From a bacterium (GTDB taxonomy: Bacteria > Cyanobacteriota > Vampirovibrionia > Gastranaerophilales > Gastranaerophilaceae): DNA of 64,000 nucleotides. Location: NCBI GenBank assembly GCA_017470245.1, contig JAFUEV010000059.1, forward strand, positions 1-64,000. Direction: 5' to 3'. Both the position numbers and the translations under genes were made by a program. Positions 9,572 through 19,075 of the stretch are shown piece after piece (positions within the stretch are counted from its first letter, which is position 1; every line of letters begins with the position of its first letter). Under the pieces are notes generated by a model that saw only the letters and a program-made list of their open reading frames with translations, ran no database searches and was not told the DNA's origin.

Positions 9572-10093
9572 ATGAAAAAATTATATAAGACTATTTTGTA
9601 TGTGTTGGTTATACTTTGCTTTTTTGTTAATGCAAATGTTCATGATACGTTTGCGGCAACTACTACTGTTCAAAAAACAACAACACAGGCTAAAAAAACT
9701 GTTACAAATCCTATCAATTCAAACTACACTATAGTATCACCATTAGATGTTGTAAACAATGCGGGTAAATATTTAAATAAAAATATTTCCTTTACGGGTG
9801 AATTTGTTGCATTTACTTCATTAGGATTGGATTATAAACCTGCATTTAGAGAAGGGACAAAGTATATTGGTATTTTAATAAGAAGACCTGATGTTACAAA
9901 CCATACAATACCTTTATCAGAAATGAAAATTTTTGTTAAAAGAGAGCTTGCTGAAAAAAATATTGATATAGAAGCAGGTGATAAAATTAAAATAGAAGGT
10001 AAAGTCTTTTCTACCGCATTAGGAGATCCTTGGGTAGATGCATCTAATTTTACTTTACTTACGCCAAAAAAGAAGACTGCTGATAAAAAATAA
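9572..10093 (+). CDS. Secreted OB-fold-like protein
   Basis: The 173-residue product starts with a signal peptide (MKKLYK, a hydrophobic core, then cleavage near TFAAT at about residue 29). A Thr/Lys-rich linker follows. The rest (about residues 55-165) alternates short strands around SFTGEFVAF and KIKIEGKVFS, the layout of a small OB-like barrel, ending in a basic tail. Function is unknown. The start at 9572 has a GAGG box; the longer upstream frame lacks one. It lies 76 bases upstream of the GH57 gene on the same strand. Confidence 0.75.
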   Translation: MKKLYKTILYVLVILCFFVNANVHDTFAATTTVQKTTTQAKKTVTNPINSNYTIVSPLDVVNNAGKYLNKNISFTGEFVAFTSLGLDYKPAFREGTKYIGILIRRPDVTNHTIPLSEMKIFVKRELAEKNIDIEAGDKIKIEGKVFSTALGDPWVDASNFTLLTPKKKTADKK

Positions 10094-10169
10094 TTTATTA
10101 TAATGATAATATATCAGTAAAATATTATTATTATACTTCTTTGAGTGGAAAATCAATCAGGAGATAGTT

Positions 10170-12692
10170 GTGAAGGAAAATCAAAAAGTATATTTGACAA
10201 TACACGGACATTTTTATCAACCGCCGAGAGAAAATCCTTGGTTGGAAACAATTGAAATACAAGACAGTGCCAGTCCCTATCATGACTGGAATGCACGTGT
10301 TACTGCCGAATGCTATACTCCGAATTCCGTATCAAAAATAGTTACAAATGAAAATAGAATTATGGATATAGTAAACAACTATTCCTATATAAGTTTTAAT
10401 TTTGGACCTACTTTATTATCGTGGATGGAAACACACACTCCTTATACATATCAGAGAATTATAAGAGCTGATATGGAAAGTGCTTCTTTAAATAACGGGC
10501 ATGGTAATGCAATAGCGCAGGTATATAATCATATTATTATGCCTCTTGCAAATCAACACGATAAATATACACAAATAATATGGGGTATAAAAGATTTTCA
10601 ATACAGATTCGGAAGAAAACCCGAAGGTATGTGGCTTGCAGAAACGGCATGTGACAGAGAAACATTGGAAGCCTTGATTGATTGCGGTATAAAATTTACA
10701 ATTCTTTCTCCTCATCAGGCAAAAAGTGTAAGAAAAATTGGTTCAAAAGAAGAATGGCAAGATGTAAGCTGGGGCAATATTGATCCTGCAAGAGCATACA
10801 GATATTATCACAGTAAAGATAGAACAAAATATTTGGATTTATTCTTTTATGACGGTTCTATATCTAAGTCAGTTGCTTTTGATGAATTGTTAACAGACGG
10901 TAATAAATTTGTATCCCGTTTGAAAGATGGTGTTTCTGACCAGCGTAATTATAATCAACTTGTTCATATTGCGACTGATGGAGAAAGTTATGGTCATCAT
11001 ACTAAATTTGGTGATATGGCTTTGTCTTATATATTAAAAATCAGAGCGAAAAATGAAGGATTTACCATAACAAATTATGGAAATTATTTGGAACTTGAGC
11101 CTCCTGTTTATGAAGTCGATATAAAAGATGTATCATCTTGGAGTTGTGCTCATGGTGTTGGTCGATGGTGCGATGATTGCGGTTGCTCAACCGGCGGTCA
11201 GTACGGTTGGAATCAAAAATGGAGAAAACCGTTAAGAGAGGCGCTTGATTATGTTCGTGATGAAATAGTAAAAATATTTGAAGAACATGCAAGTAAATAT
11301 TTTAAAGATATTTGGGCTGCTAGGAATGATTATATTACAGTTATTTTGGACAGAGATAAAACATCTGTAAATAAATTTTTTGAACGAAATCAAAAATATA
11401 ACCTTGAAAAAGAAGATATTGTAAATGCATTGAAATTATTGGAAATGCAAAGACAAGCTTTACTTATGTATACGAGTTGCGGTTGGTTCTTTGCCGAAAT
11501 TTCAGGTATTGAAACTACTCAAATAATGAAATATGCATCACGTGCAATGCAATTGGCTTCATCATTTTCTAACAAAGACATTGAAACAGGATTTACGGCA
11601 ATTCTTTCAAGAGCAAAAAGTAATATACCCGGCTTTGGAACAGGTGCTGATGTTTATGACAAATTTGTTAAACCATCTTGTGTTTCAATAAAGCAAATAG
11701 CTGCATTATGGGCAATTTCTTCTTCTCAAACTAAATTTGAGGAAAATTCAACATTATATTGTTATAACATTAAAAAGCATTATTATAAGCAGTCATCAAA
11801 AGGTTCTACTTCTCTTTCAACGGGCAGAATTGAAATAGAATCCAAAATTACATTAGAAAAATTTGATTTTTATTTCGCTTCAATCCAATTCCCTGAAGGT
11901 GATTTCCATTGTGCAATTAAGAGATATGATGAAACAGAAAATATTGTTGAATTGTCTAAAAAATTAATTGATACATATTTAAACAAGCCGATAACAGAGA
12001 TAATAAGACTTCTTGATAATATTTTCGGGAATGAATACTTTACTTTAAAAGATATTTTAATTGAGGATAGAAGTAATATTTTATTGACTTCATTGAAGGA
12101 TAAATTGGGTAAATTCTCAAATATATACAGAGATGTATATAATGAAGGAAAAAGCTCTATATTACAATTGATATCATTGGGAATAAATGTTCCGCAAGAA
12201 TATAAATTAGCTGCACAATATACATTATCGGAAGATTTTAATGATTTGTTCAGAAATACAACAAACATAATGGACGAAAATATATTACAAAGAGCATTGG
12301 AAATTATTGCAGAATCCGGAAACTTTAAAGTTGAGCTGAATAAAAATGATACTAATAAAATCTTTTCAGAAGAAATACAAAAGTCTATATATGAATTTTC
12401 AAAAATGTTAGAAATTCAAAGATTAGAACGCATAATAAAATTGTTTGAGAGTGCAGGCAAATTACAATTAAAAGTTGATATTTCAGAAGCTCAAAACATG
12501 TACTTTAATAAAATATATGCTAAATTTACCAAATTATTGGATAGTACAATTGAAGCTAATAATAATATTGAAGAAGTTAGAGATTTCTTGTTTGATATTT
12601 TGGTTTTGGGTGAATATCTGAATATAAATACGGAGTTTTATAAGTCTTCAATATTAAAATTGACAGCAAAACATTTGCAGATTACAAATTAA
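10170..12692 (+). CDS. Glycoside hydrolase family 57 protein with DUF3536 domain
   Basis: The 840-residue protein opens with the GH57 hallmark HGHFYQPPRENPW and continues as a (beta/alpha)7 barrel. EGMWLAETACD near residue 155 contains the likely nucleophile glutamate, and IATDGESYGHH near residue 270 the general acid region. The second half is a long helical region corresponding to the DUF3536 extension. GH57 enzymes are retaining alpha-glucan-active enzymes (amylase, branching enzyme, 4-alpha-glucanotransferase), so a role in storage glucan is likely but not proven. The start is GTG with AGGAG six bases upstream. It lacks a signal peptide and overlaps the converging gene by four bases. Confidence 0.9.
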   Translation: MKENQKVYLTIHGHFYQPPRENPWLETIEIQDSASPYHDWNARVTAECYTPNSVSKIVTNENRIMDIVNNYSYISFNFGPTLLSWMETHTPYTYQRIIRADMESASLNNGHGNAIAQVYNHIIMPLANQHDKYTQIIWGIKDFQYRFGRKPEGMWLAETACDRETLEALIDCGIKFTILSPHQAKSVRKIGSKEEWQDVSWGNIDPARAYRYYHSKDRTKYLDLFFYDGSISKSVAFDELLTDGNKFVSRLKDGVSDQRNYNQLVHIATDGESYGHHTKFGDMALSYILKIRAKNEGFTITNYGNYLELEPPVYEVDIKDVSSWSCAHGVGRWCDDCGCSTGGQYGWNQKWRKPLREALDYVRDEIVKIFEEHASKYFKDIWAARNDYITVILDRDKTSVNKFFERNQKYNLEKEDIVNALKLLEMQRQALLMYTSCGWFFAEISGIETTQIMKYASRAMQLASSFSNKDIETGFTAILSRAKSNIPGFGTGADVYDKFVKPSCVSIKQIAALWAISSSQTKFEENSTLYCYNIKKHYYKQSSKGSTSLSTGRIEIESKITLEKFDFYFASIQFPEGDFHCAIKRYDETENIVELSKKLIDTYLNKPITEIIRLLDNIFGNEYFTLKDILIEDRSNILLTSLKDKLGKFSNIYRDVYNEGKSSILQLISLGINVPQEYKLAAQYTLSEDFNDLFRNTTNIMDENILQRALEIIAESGNFKVELNKNDTNKIFSEEIQKSIYEFSKMLEIQRLERIIKLFESAGKLQLKVDISEAQNMYFNKIYAKFTKLLDSTIEANNNIEEVRDFLFDILVLGEYLNINTEFYKSSILKLTAKHLQITN

Positions 12693-15600
12693 TCACCAAA
12701 TACTATAAAAGGTAAATTGTTGTTAAGCGCATATTCTCTTAAAAACTTTGTGCGTTCCGAAACTGAAGTACCGTTTCCTCTATATGTTTCCTCGCTTTTT
12801 GTTATAGTTGTTCTGTTCAAAAATGTAATTGGATTTTTTATATCTTCGTCTGTGTTCATATTATATGCAAAAACTGCCATAGGTGGTTTTGAATTTGAAA
12901 TATACATTTCGTTGTAATTTCTCTCTCCTTTTCTTGTATTTGAGTTAATGGTTGCAAATGCATTTATTATCTTATTTCTCTGTTCTTCAGGTTGAATTGC
13001 GGATAAAGGTTTATTTTCGTTTTCTTTTACAAAATTTATATATTCTTCATCATTCATTCCTGTGGCAGATTTTATTAAATTTGCAATATAATTTCTGTCG
13101 TTTTCTCTTACACCTCCAAAAATGTAATTATTTTTAAATTCTTGTATATCTTTACCGCAACCCGAACCTGAATCAGTATTTCCGCCACCATGAATATATT
13201 TTGTATCACAATCCAAAATAATTCCTTGTGGTCTGAAAAATCTGAATTTAGATTCCGGACGTTCAGCATAACTAACAGATAAGAGTGCATCAGAATCAGG
13301 AAGTGAAAAAGCATTAAATTTAGCCAGTTGGTCCGGTTCATCTAAACCGTGAACAAAAAATTTAATATTTCCTGTATTAACATTGTCTCCATTATCAGTC
13401 TGTGATTTTATTCCGTTTGTAATTGCTCCTTTTGGAAATCCGATTTTTTCTAAATCTTCATTATTAAGTTCGTTATATTTTAGAACAATTAATCCGTCTT
13501 TATCCTTATAAACTCCTTTTAAATTAGTTGAACCGTCAGAATTTACTGTTGTAATTGCCTTTTCAATAGTAGATGCTGGCGGAATAGGAGTAACGGGTAA
13601 AAACGGTTGAGATTTTTTAAGTTCTTCGGTTAATTGTTTGATTTTTTTAGCATAAAAATCTGCACTTTCTCCAAAACTTCTTATGTCTCCGTTAAAATCT
13701 TTTCTGCCTGCTCCATCAGTTTTATCGTGGAAAGAGTTATCTTTTTTTACGGCTTTTAAGTCTGCGTGTGTAAAAATTAATGACATATCAACCATATTAT
13801 CGTGTCTAAGGTCATAAGCAACCGATTGAAGTCTTTGTGTTAAGTCTTCTGTACTCTTGGCTCTATTTACATATCCAAGCCATTCGTGATTTTTTATAAG
13901 CGTATACAGTTTGATTTCTTCTTCTTTTGATAATTTTAATTTTTTTGCAATAAAATATGCATCAATACTGCTTTCGTCAGAATGTTTAGAGTCTGTATAT
14001 CCTTCCGGTTTAGTAATATCATGAAGAAGTGAAGCGATAAGCATTATTCTTTTGTCTGATTCATTTAATTTGTTAAATTCCGGATTTTGAGTTATTTTTT
14101 GCATAACTTTAAGTGAATGCTTAAATATATCGAAATTGTGTGATCCTTTACCTACTGTGTTTCCGTTTTCATCAATATTTCCGGCTTGAACTTTACCTAT
14201 AGATGGTCTTAATTCAGGTAGTATATTAAGTATATTATTTAATGCCGATTCAATTTCTTTATTTTCACAAGTTATATGGTTATTTTCACTATAGCGTGAA
14301 ACAAGTTCTTTTATTTCATTAATTGCATTTAGTGTTTTTAAATTTTTTATTTGAGGGTTATCATAAATCATATTTAGTTTTATTTGTCTGTTTGCCCTAT
14401 CATCCTTTTGTGTTTTAATTATTTTTCCCTGAAATGCATTGTTGTTTGAGTCAATGGGATTTACTTCATTAGTTTCTTCTTCGGAATCTATAATCGTTTT
14501 AAAACTATTGTTTTTATTTTTATTACCAGAATCAAAATTGTCCGCAGAATTGAAAAAATTTTGAGGATAACCTTTAATGGAATATCCTGTCTTAGTACGG
14601 TCGTTTTCTATTAATGAAAATCCAAAGTTGTTTAATACTGCTTCTTTTTCTTCTGTTGTCAAATCTTTTACTTTGTCAAGAACATCATTTATAAAGGAAT
14701 CTTTATCGTATTCTTGATTGATAGTAAGTCCATTAAACTCACTATCATCCATTGTTTTAAGTCCTTCAGACAGAGCATTTATGTTTTTATTAAATGAATT
14801 AATTACTTTTTCATTTAATGTTGTAGTTTTTATACCCAATGATTGTATAAAAGCTGCATATTCTTCCTCTGTTGAAGGTAAAAGAGGAATATGACTTTTT
14901 ATGCTGGTACAGTCTGTAAAATTGAAGTGCGGGGAAGTGATAATAGCTTTTATTAAATTTCGTCGTTCAGTAGCACTTAGTTCATTAATCTTTTTATCAT
15001 TAGGAATATTATCTATGGCTGAAGCAAGTGTAAATATCATATTTGCTTGAAATTCTTTGACATTCTCTATTCCAAATATATCATTTATTTTCCTAAAATT
15101 ATTATAAGATACTTTTCTATAGAGAGGGTCATCTGAAAGATTACTATCGCTTATATTCACTTCATGTAATATTATTGCTTGTATTGGAGTTATAGTTTCA
15201 TCATTCAATAACTTCAATAAATCCTCAATATTGTATGTATCGCTTGTTATATCACAACACAATAATGTTTCAATAAAATGGTTATCATCTAATAGATTTT
15301 TATTTTCGAAAATTTTATCAGTAATGCAATTTATAGCTTCATAACTTTTTTTATCTTTAATTAGAGAAATGAGTTTTGTTGCATTTTGCATATAGTTTGT
15401 ATTTGTATATAAATTTTTATTTGAACATATTTTTTCTATATAGTCTGAACGCAGTTTAAAACATTCATCTATTTTTGTTGGTATTATACTGAAGGAACTT
15501 ACTATATCAGTTATATTATCTACTAAACAAGATAATTTTTCGTCTGTACACACCTTCTCTAATAAACTGAATTGAGCCGGAGAGTTAATATCTTTGATTA

Positions 15601-16363
15601 AATATACAAATCTATTGTTTATGAAATCTTTATTATTACGTAATTTTTCGTTTGATAATATTGTATCAATAGTTTTTAATGTTAATTTAGGAGAGTGTGG
15701 TGTTTGATTTAATAAAGATAGCCCATGTGTATAATTGTATTTTAATAAACTATCAATGAAGTTATCATTTTTACTCAATATATCATTAGAAAAAACTTTA
15801 TCAAGTAAAGAAGTATAAAAATTATAATCACTATTTGTAGATGTATATGCTATTATATTTTCTAAGTTGTTCATCAATGGTTTATTATTTGCCATTCTTT
15901 CATCAGAAAGTATTGCATCTATTATTCTTACTTTTGTATTTGCTTGGCTTTCATTATCAATAGTCGGTAATATATATTGTGTTCTCTCCATTAAGTTAGT
16001 ATTTTTATATAATCTTTCATCCGATAAAAGTTTATTAACAAGTGATATATTGTTAATATCTATAATACCTCCCCATTCTTTTACCTGTTTTTGGACTTCG
16101 TCCGGCATTTTTTTTAGTTTTTCGTTTAATGTCCTTAGTTCTTCTTCGTATATTTCTTGCGGAGTTCTTGTATCTTCAGTAACTTGAATGCTTTGATTTC
16201 CTTTAAAAGACATATTAACAAATGCTCTACCCTGAGCATTCATTGCATCTTGAGTATTTGCTTCCGTATGTTGAACTTTTGGACCTTCCGTTTGTGCTTT
16301 TTTTCTTCGATTAGGGAAATTATCGTCAGGCAGGTTTATACCGCCATTTTTATCAACTTTCAT
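12689..16363 (-). CDS. Very large HD-domain protein with SFKGN N terminus and helical repeats
   Basis: The 1224-residue protein has at least three parts. Residues 1-60 are polar and end in SFKGN (52-56). Residues about 110-400 hold roughly seven degenerate repeats centred on phrases like LSDERLYKNTNLM, LSDERMANNKPLM and LSNEKLRNNKDFI. Near residues 740-880 lies an HD phosphohydrolase domain: HSLKVM, LLHDITK (HD at about 780), a further histidine in DSKHSDESS, NHEWLGYV and the aspartate of THADLKAV, so the metal ligands look intact. The last 300 residues are a domain I do not recognise, with YAERPESKFRFFRP and a Gly/Ser-rich turn. There is no signal peptide. It lies 56 bases downstream of coaE on the same strand, and its ATG has a GGAG box. 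Confidence 0.8.
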   Translation of the reverse strand: MKVDKNGGINLPDDNFPNRRKKAQTEGPKVQHTEANTQDAMNAQGRAFVNMSFKGNQSIQVTEDTRTPQEIYEEELRTLNEKLKKMPDEVQKQVKEWGGIIDINNISLVNKLLSDERLYKNTNLMERTQYILPTIDNESQANTKVRIIDAILSDERMANNKPLMNNLENIIAYTSTNSDYNFYTSLLDKVFSNDILSKNDNFIDSLLKYNYTHGLSLLNQTPHSPKLTLKTIDTILSNEKLRNNKDFINNRFVYLIKDINSPAQFSLLEKVCTDEKLSCLVDNITDIVSSFSIIPTKIDECFKLRSDYIEKICSNKNLYTNTNYMQNATKLISLIKDKKSYEAINCITDKIFENKNLLDDNHFIETLLCCDITSDTYNIEDLLKLLNDETITPIQAIILHEVNISDSNLSDDPLYRKVSYNNFRKINDIFGIENVKEFQANMIFTLASAIDNIPNDKKINELSATERRNLIKAIITSPHFNFTDCTSIKSHIPLLPSTEEEYAAFIQSLGIKTTTLNEKVINSFNKNINALSEGLKTMDDSEFNGLTINQEYDKDSFINDVLDKVKDLTTEEKEAVLNNFGFSLIENDRTKTGYSIKGYPQNFFNSADNFDSGNKNKNNSFKTIIDSEEETNEVNPIDSNNNAFQGKIIKTQKDDRANRQIKLNMIYDNPQIKNLKTLNAINEIKELVSRYSENNHITCENKEIESALNNILNILPELRPSIGKVQAGNIDENGNTVGKGSHNFDIFKHSLKVMQKITQNPEFNKLNESDKRIMLIASLLHDITKPEGYTDSKHSDESSIDAYFIAKKLKLSKEEEIKLYTLIKNHEWLGYVNRAKSTEDLTQRLQSVAYDLRHDNMVDMSLIFTHADLKAVKKDNSFHDKTDGAGRKDFNGDIRSFGESADFYAKKIKQLTEELKKSQPFLPVTPIPPASTIEKAITTVNSDGSTNLKGVYKDKDGLIVLKYNELNNEDLEKIGFPKGAITNGIKSQTDNGDNVNTGNIKFFVHGLDEPDQLAKFNAFSLPDSDALLSVSYAERPESKFRFFRPQGIILDCDTKYIHGGGNTDSGSGCGKDIQEFKNNYIFGGVRENDRNYIANLIKSATGMNDEEYINFVKENENKPLSAIQPEEQRNKIINAFATINSNTRKGERNYNEMYISNSKPPMAVFAYNMNTDEDIKNPITFLNRTTITKSEETYRGNGTSVSERTKFLREYALNNNLPFIVFGD

Positions 16364-16419
16364 ATAAGCACTCCAAAGTTACATTCCATTTTTTTATATC
16401 GGTATAAACAGGAAAAACT

Positions 16420-17016
16420 TTAGTTGATTTCTTTTAGTTTTACAATAATTTCATTTACTTGCTTTCTTAAACTGTTAAAATCAGTATTATTATAGATTAT
16501 GAAATCGGATTTTTTGAGTTTTATGCTTTCATCTTCTTGAGAAGCAATACGATTTCTTGCATATTTCTCGGAATAATTATTCCTTGCCATTAATCTTTTT
16601 AATCTTATATCTTCATCAGCAGAAATAAAAATAATTTTATCAAACATCTTTTCTTGGTGTGTTTCAAATAATAAAGGAACTGAAACAAAAACCATAGGCT
16701 CTGTTTCATTTACATTAAAGAAATCTTGCACTTTGGCAATTATACGTTTATGTAAAATTTCTTCCAAAATTTCTTTTTTGTAGTCCGAAGAGAATACTAT
16801 TTGACCGAGTTTTTGCCTTGAAATGCATCCGTCTTCATCCATAATATCTTCGGATTCAAAAGCATTTTTTATTTCATCAATGGCTTTTTTATCGGTTAGT
16901 AAAATATAGTGGTTAATTTTATCTGTATCGGCAACTTTATATCCGAGAGAAAGAAGTATTTTCTCAACTTGTGATTTACCGCTTGCTATATTTCCAACTA
17001 TTGCTACTTTTAACAT
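16420..17016 (-). CDS. coaE: Dephospho-CoA kinase
   Basis: CoaE phosphorylates dephospho-CoA in the last step of coenzyme A synthesis. The 198-residue protein begins VAIVGNIASGKS, the P-loop, followed by the conserved VADTDKINH with the catalytic aspartate. The lid arginine region LKRLMARNNYSEKYARNRI is present. The ATG has a GAGGG box. It precedes the HD-domain gene by 56 bases and is divergent from the DtxR-type regulator. Confidence 0.95.
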   Translation of the reverse strand: MLKVAIVGNIASGKSQVEKILLSLGYKVADTDKINHYILLTDKKAIDEIKNAFESEDIMDEDGCISRQKLGQIVFSSDYKKEILEEILHKRIIAKVQDFFNVNETEPMVFVSVPLLFETHQEKMFDKIIFISADEDIRLKRLMARNNYSEKYARNRIASQEDESIKLKKSDFIIYNNTDFNSLRKQVNEIIVKLKEIN

Positions 17017-17061
17017 ATACCCTCTTTAATTATTATATCATAAATATCTTATTTCAATTTG

Positions 17062-17100
17062 TTAGGTATGCTTGACAAAAAGTTAGGCTTGACTTACAAT
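17062..17100 (+). promoter_or_regulatory. Promoter with embedded direct repeat, possible metal-regulator operator
   Basis: TTGACA (17072-17077), a 17-base spacer and TACAAT (17095-17100) form a near-consensus promoter for the regulator gene. Two direct copies of GTTAGG followed by CTTGAC overlap it (first with a TATG insertion, at 17061 and 17082). The TTAGG half resembles known DtxR/MntR operator halves, so autoregulation is plausible. Confidence 0.55.
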
Positions 17101-17119
17101 TAAGAAAAAGAGAAAAAAG

Positions 17120-17557
17120 ATGAATGAAAATTTAAGTGCAAGTTTAGAAGATTACCTTGAAATAATATGCAATTTACTTCAAAAGAGTGATTGTGTAAAA
17201 GCTGTAGAAGTAGCAAAGAAGTTGAATATATCAAGGGCATCGGTATCTGAAGCGCTTGCAAAATTAGCGGAGAAAAAACTTATTATATATGAAGGGCATA
17301 AGGGGATTACTATCACTCCTGAAGGTTTAAAAAAGGCAAAAGATGTTATAAATAAACATAAAACCTTTACCGCCTTTTTTGAAAAAACATTAGGATTGGA
17401 TAAACCCGAAGCAGAAGAAAATGCATGTAAAATAGAGCATGTTATAAGCAATAAGTTGTTTAACAGGATACAGAGTTTTCAAAAATATTGCAGCCGAAAC
17501 AAAGAATTCATCGAAGATTTCAAGAAAGGATATATAAAAACACAAACCGATGAATAA
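17120..17557 (+). CDS. DtxR/MntR-family metal-dependent transcriptional regulator
   Basis: The 145-residue protein begins with the family hallmark LEDYLEIICNLL and a winged helix-turn-helix (VAKKLNISRASVSEALAKLAEKKL, recognition helix near residues 39-52). The dimerisation domain contains the metal-ligand region ENACKIEHVI. It lacks the C-terminal SH3-like domain of DtxR itself, like MntR. Such regulators respond to manganese or iron. The strong promoter with repeated TTAGG boxes lies just upstream. Its stop overlaps the next gene by eight bases, so the two are translationally coupled. Confidence 0.88.
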   Translation: MNENLSASLEDYLEIICNLLQKSDCVKAVEVAKKLNISRASVSEALAKLAEKKLIIYEGHKGITITPEGLKKAKDVINKHKTFTAFFEKTLGLDKPEAEENACKIEHVISNKLFNRIQSFQKYCSRNKEFIEDFKKGYIKTQTDE

Positions 17558-18629
17558 TTTACAAGTATTAGGAAAATTTTTAGACCAGCCGATCTTAGTA
17601 TCAAAATTTCAAAAAGCAGTTCCTGCGGTATTGGCAGCAGGTGGTGCAATATATACCGCAATTGATACTGCAAAAGCACCAAAAAATGAACGAAAGAAAA
17701 CTGCTTTAAAAACAGGAATAACAATGGGTGTGACAATAGGCTCAGCTTTAGCAGCTCCTCATATCGCTTCAAAAATTGCTAAAAGACCTTTGCCTGATAG
17801 CTTTAATGTTATAAAAGAAAAAAATAAAGAACTTGTTGATGCATTTTTAAAAACAACGGAAGTCGAAGATAAAACAAAGAAACTTTTAGAAAAATCAAAA
17901 GAAAAAATACTGGTTTTTAAGGAGGTTAAAACTGTTTTTGAGAATGTAAAAGACAAAGTAAAGGGAAAAGAATTTTTAGAAAATCTTGTTCCTTCACCTA
18001 AAAATATAAGCGCCAAAGATATATTTTCCGAAATAGGGTATTTGTCGGTTTATGGAGCTGTACCTGTTGTAGGTGGTATTGCAGGCGGGATTGCAGCAGA
18101 TAAAGTAACCGATAAAAAAAATTGGAAAAAGAAAATACCGGATAAGATAAAAGAGGGCTCATATCAATATTTAGCTAATATATTTATGTGTAATGTCGGT
18201 GCTGGAATTGCACTTGGAATATTGGAAAAGTTGGGTATTCAATCAAAAGGCGCAAGGGCTGCAGGTATGACAGCAGGTATAATAACTACGGGAATAATTG
18301 GCGGAAGTAAAATCGCTAATTTTATAGGTGATAAGGTTATTGATCCTATTTGCGGAAAAAAGAAAAAAAATAATAAAACAGTTATAAATAGTGAAGATAT
18401 ACTTGATATTGACTTTTTGAAAAAGAAAGAGTCAGTTACTTTTGCAAAATTTAGTGATTTTCAGGCAAAACAAAAAAAAGAAAGGACACCTGAAGTATTG
18501 GATATAGGCTTGCACACTGATGATATAGCAACGGTTTCTTTATTGTCAGGCTTAAAGTGGATAGAACCCGCATTGCCTGTTATGTATACAATTTCCGGAT
18601 ATAGAGCAGGTATCGGTTATAGAAACTGA
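17550..18629 (+). CDS. Glycine-rich membrane-associated protein of unknown function
   Basis: The 359-residue protein alternates alanine/glycine-rich hydrophobic stretches (VPAVLAAGGAIYTAID, GVTIGSALAAPHIAS, PVVGGIAGGIAADK, GMTAGIITTGIIGGSK) with lysine-rich helices. The glycine zippers suggest oligomerising membrane helices. No known family is recognised. It overlaps the metal regulator gene by eight bases and has no independent ribosome binding site, so it should be made in step with the regulator. That coupling hints at a role in metal homeostasis, which remains an inference. Confidence 0.75.
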   Translation: MNNLQVLGKFLDQPILVSKFQKAVPAVLAAGGAIYTAIDTAKAPKNERKKTALKTGITMGVTIGSALAAPHIASKIAKRPLPDSFNVIKEKNKELVDAFLKTTEVEDKTKKLLEKSKEKILVFKEVKTVFENVKDKVKGKEFLENLVPSPKNISAKDIFSEIGYLSVYGAVPVVGGIAGGIAADKVTDKKNWKKKIPDKIKEGSYQYLANIFMCNVGAGIALGILEKLGIQSKGARAAGMTAGIITTGIIGGSKIANFIGDKVIDPICGKKKKNNKTVINSEDILDIDFLKKKESVTFAKFSDFQAKQKKERTPEVLDIGLHTDDIATVSLLSGLKWIEPALPVMYTISGYRAGIGYRN

Positions 18630-18669
18630 TAAAAAGATGTTTTACATTAATTTCCTTTTTGTTTAACTT

Positions 18670-18695
18670 CCAAATTGAAAAATTTGGATTTTTTT
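18670..18695 (+). terminator. Rho-independent terminator
   Basis: CCAAATT pairs with AATTTGG across GAAA, followed by ATTTTTTT. It closes the regulator operon. Confidence 0.8.
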
Positions 18696-18956
18696 ATTAG
18701 GACAAAAGATATAATTATTGTTGTTTTCATCTTCTGCGGAATTAATAAGCTCTGTTTGTGAGTATATGAGGTGCACCATAAAATTACTTGTCAATTTTGA
18801 TGTCAGTTAGTAGTTGGCAAAAAGAAACGTTTGCACCTTTTAAATAATAATTCAGTGCATACGCTTACGCTTTATATATTCTAAAAGTCTACAAAATTAT
18901 TATAAAAACTACACAAAAGATATACAGAGTTGAATTAATAGCCTAAAAATTACACT
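18696..18956. other. Gene-free stretch
   Basis: No convincing frame is present. The palindrome GGTGCACC at 18770 has a matching TGCACCTTTT at 18832, so 18769-18845 could form a loosely closed stem ending in Ts, but I see no good promoter and treat it as unproven. Confidence 0.3.
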
Positions 18957-18989
18957 AAAAAGAGAGTTTCAAAATTGCTGAAACTCTCT
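18957..18989 (-). terminator. tRNA-fMet terminator
   Basis: AGAGAGTTTC (18961-18970) pairs perfectly with GAAACTCTCT (18980-18989). On the minus strand the hairpin is followed by a T run, just downstream of the tRNA. Confidence 0.85.
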
Positions 18990-18998
18990 TCTGATAAT

Positions 18999-19071
<73 letters not shown>

Positions 19072-19075
<4 letters not shown>

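Noticed and set aside
13108-13200. Gly/Ser/Cys turn with GK in the C-terminal domain of the large HD protein, suggesting a P-loop
   Set aside because: The spacing does not fit GxxxxGK[ST], and the residue after GK is Asp; no Walker B follows.
18769-18845. Possible sRNA closed by AGGTGCA/TGCACCT
   Set aside because: Only seven pairs over a long loop, part of it a self-palindrome, and no convincing promoter.
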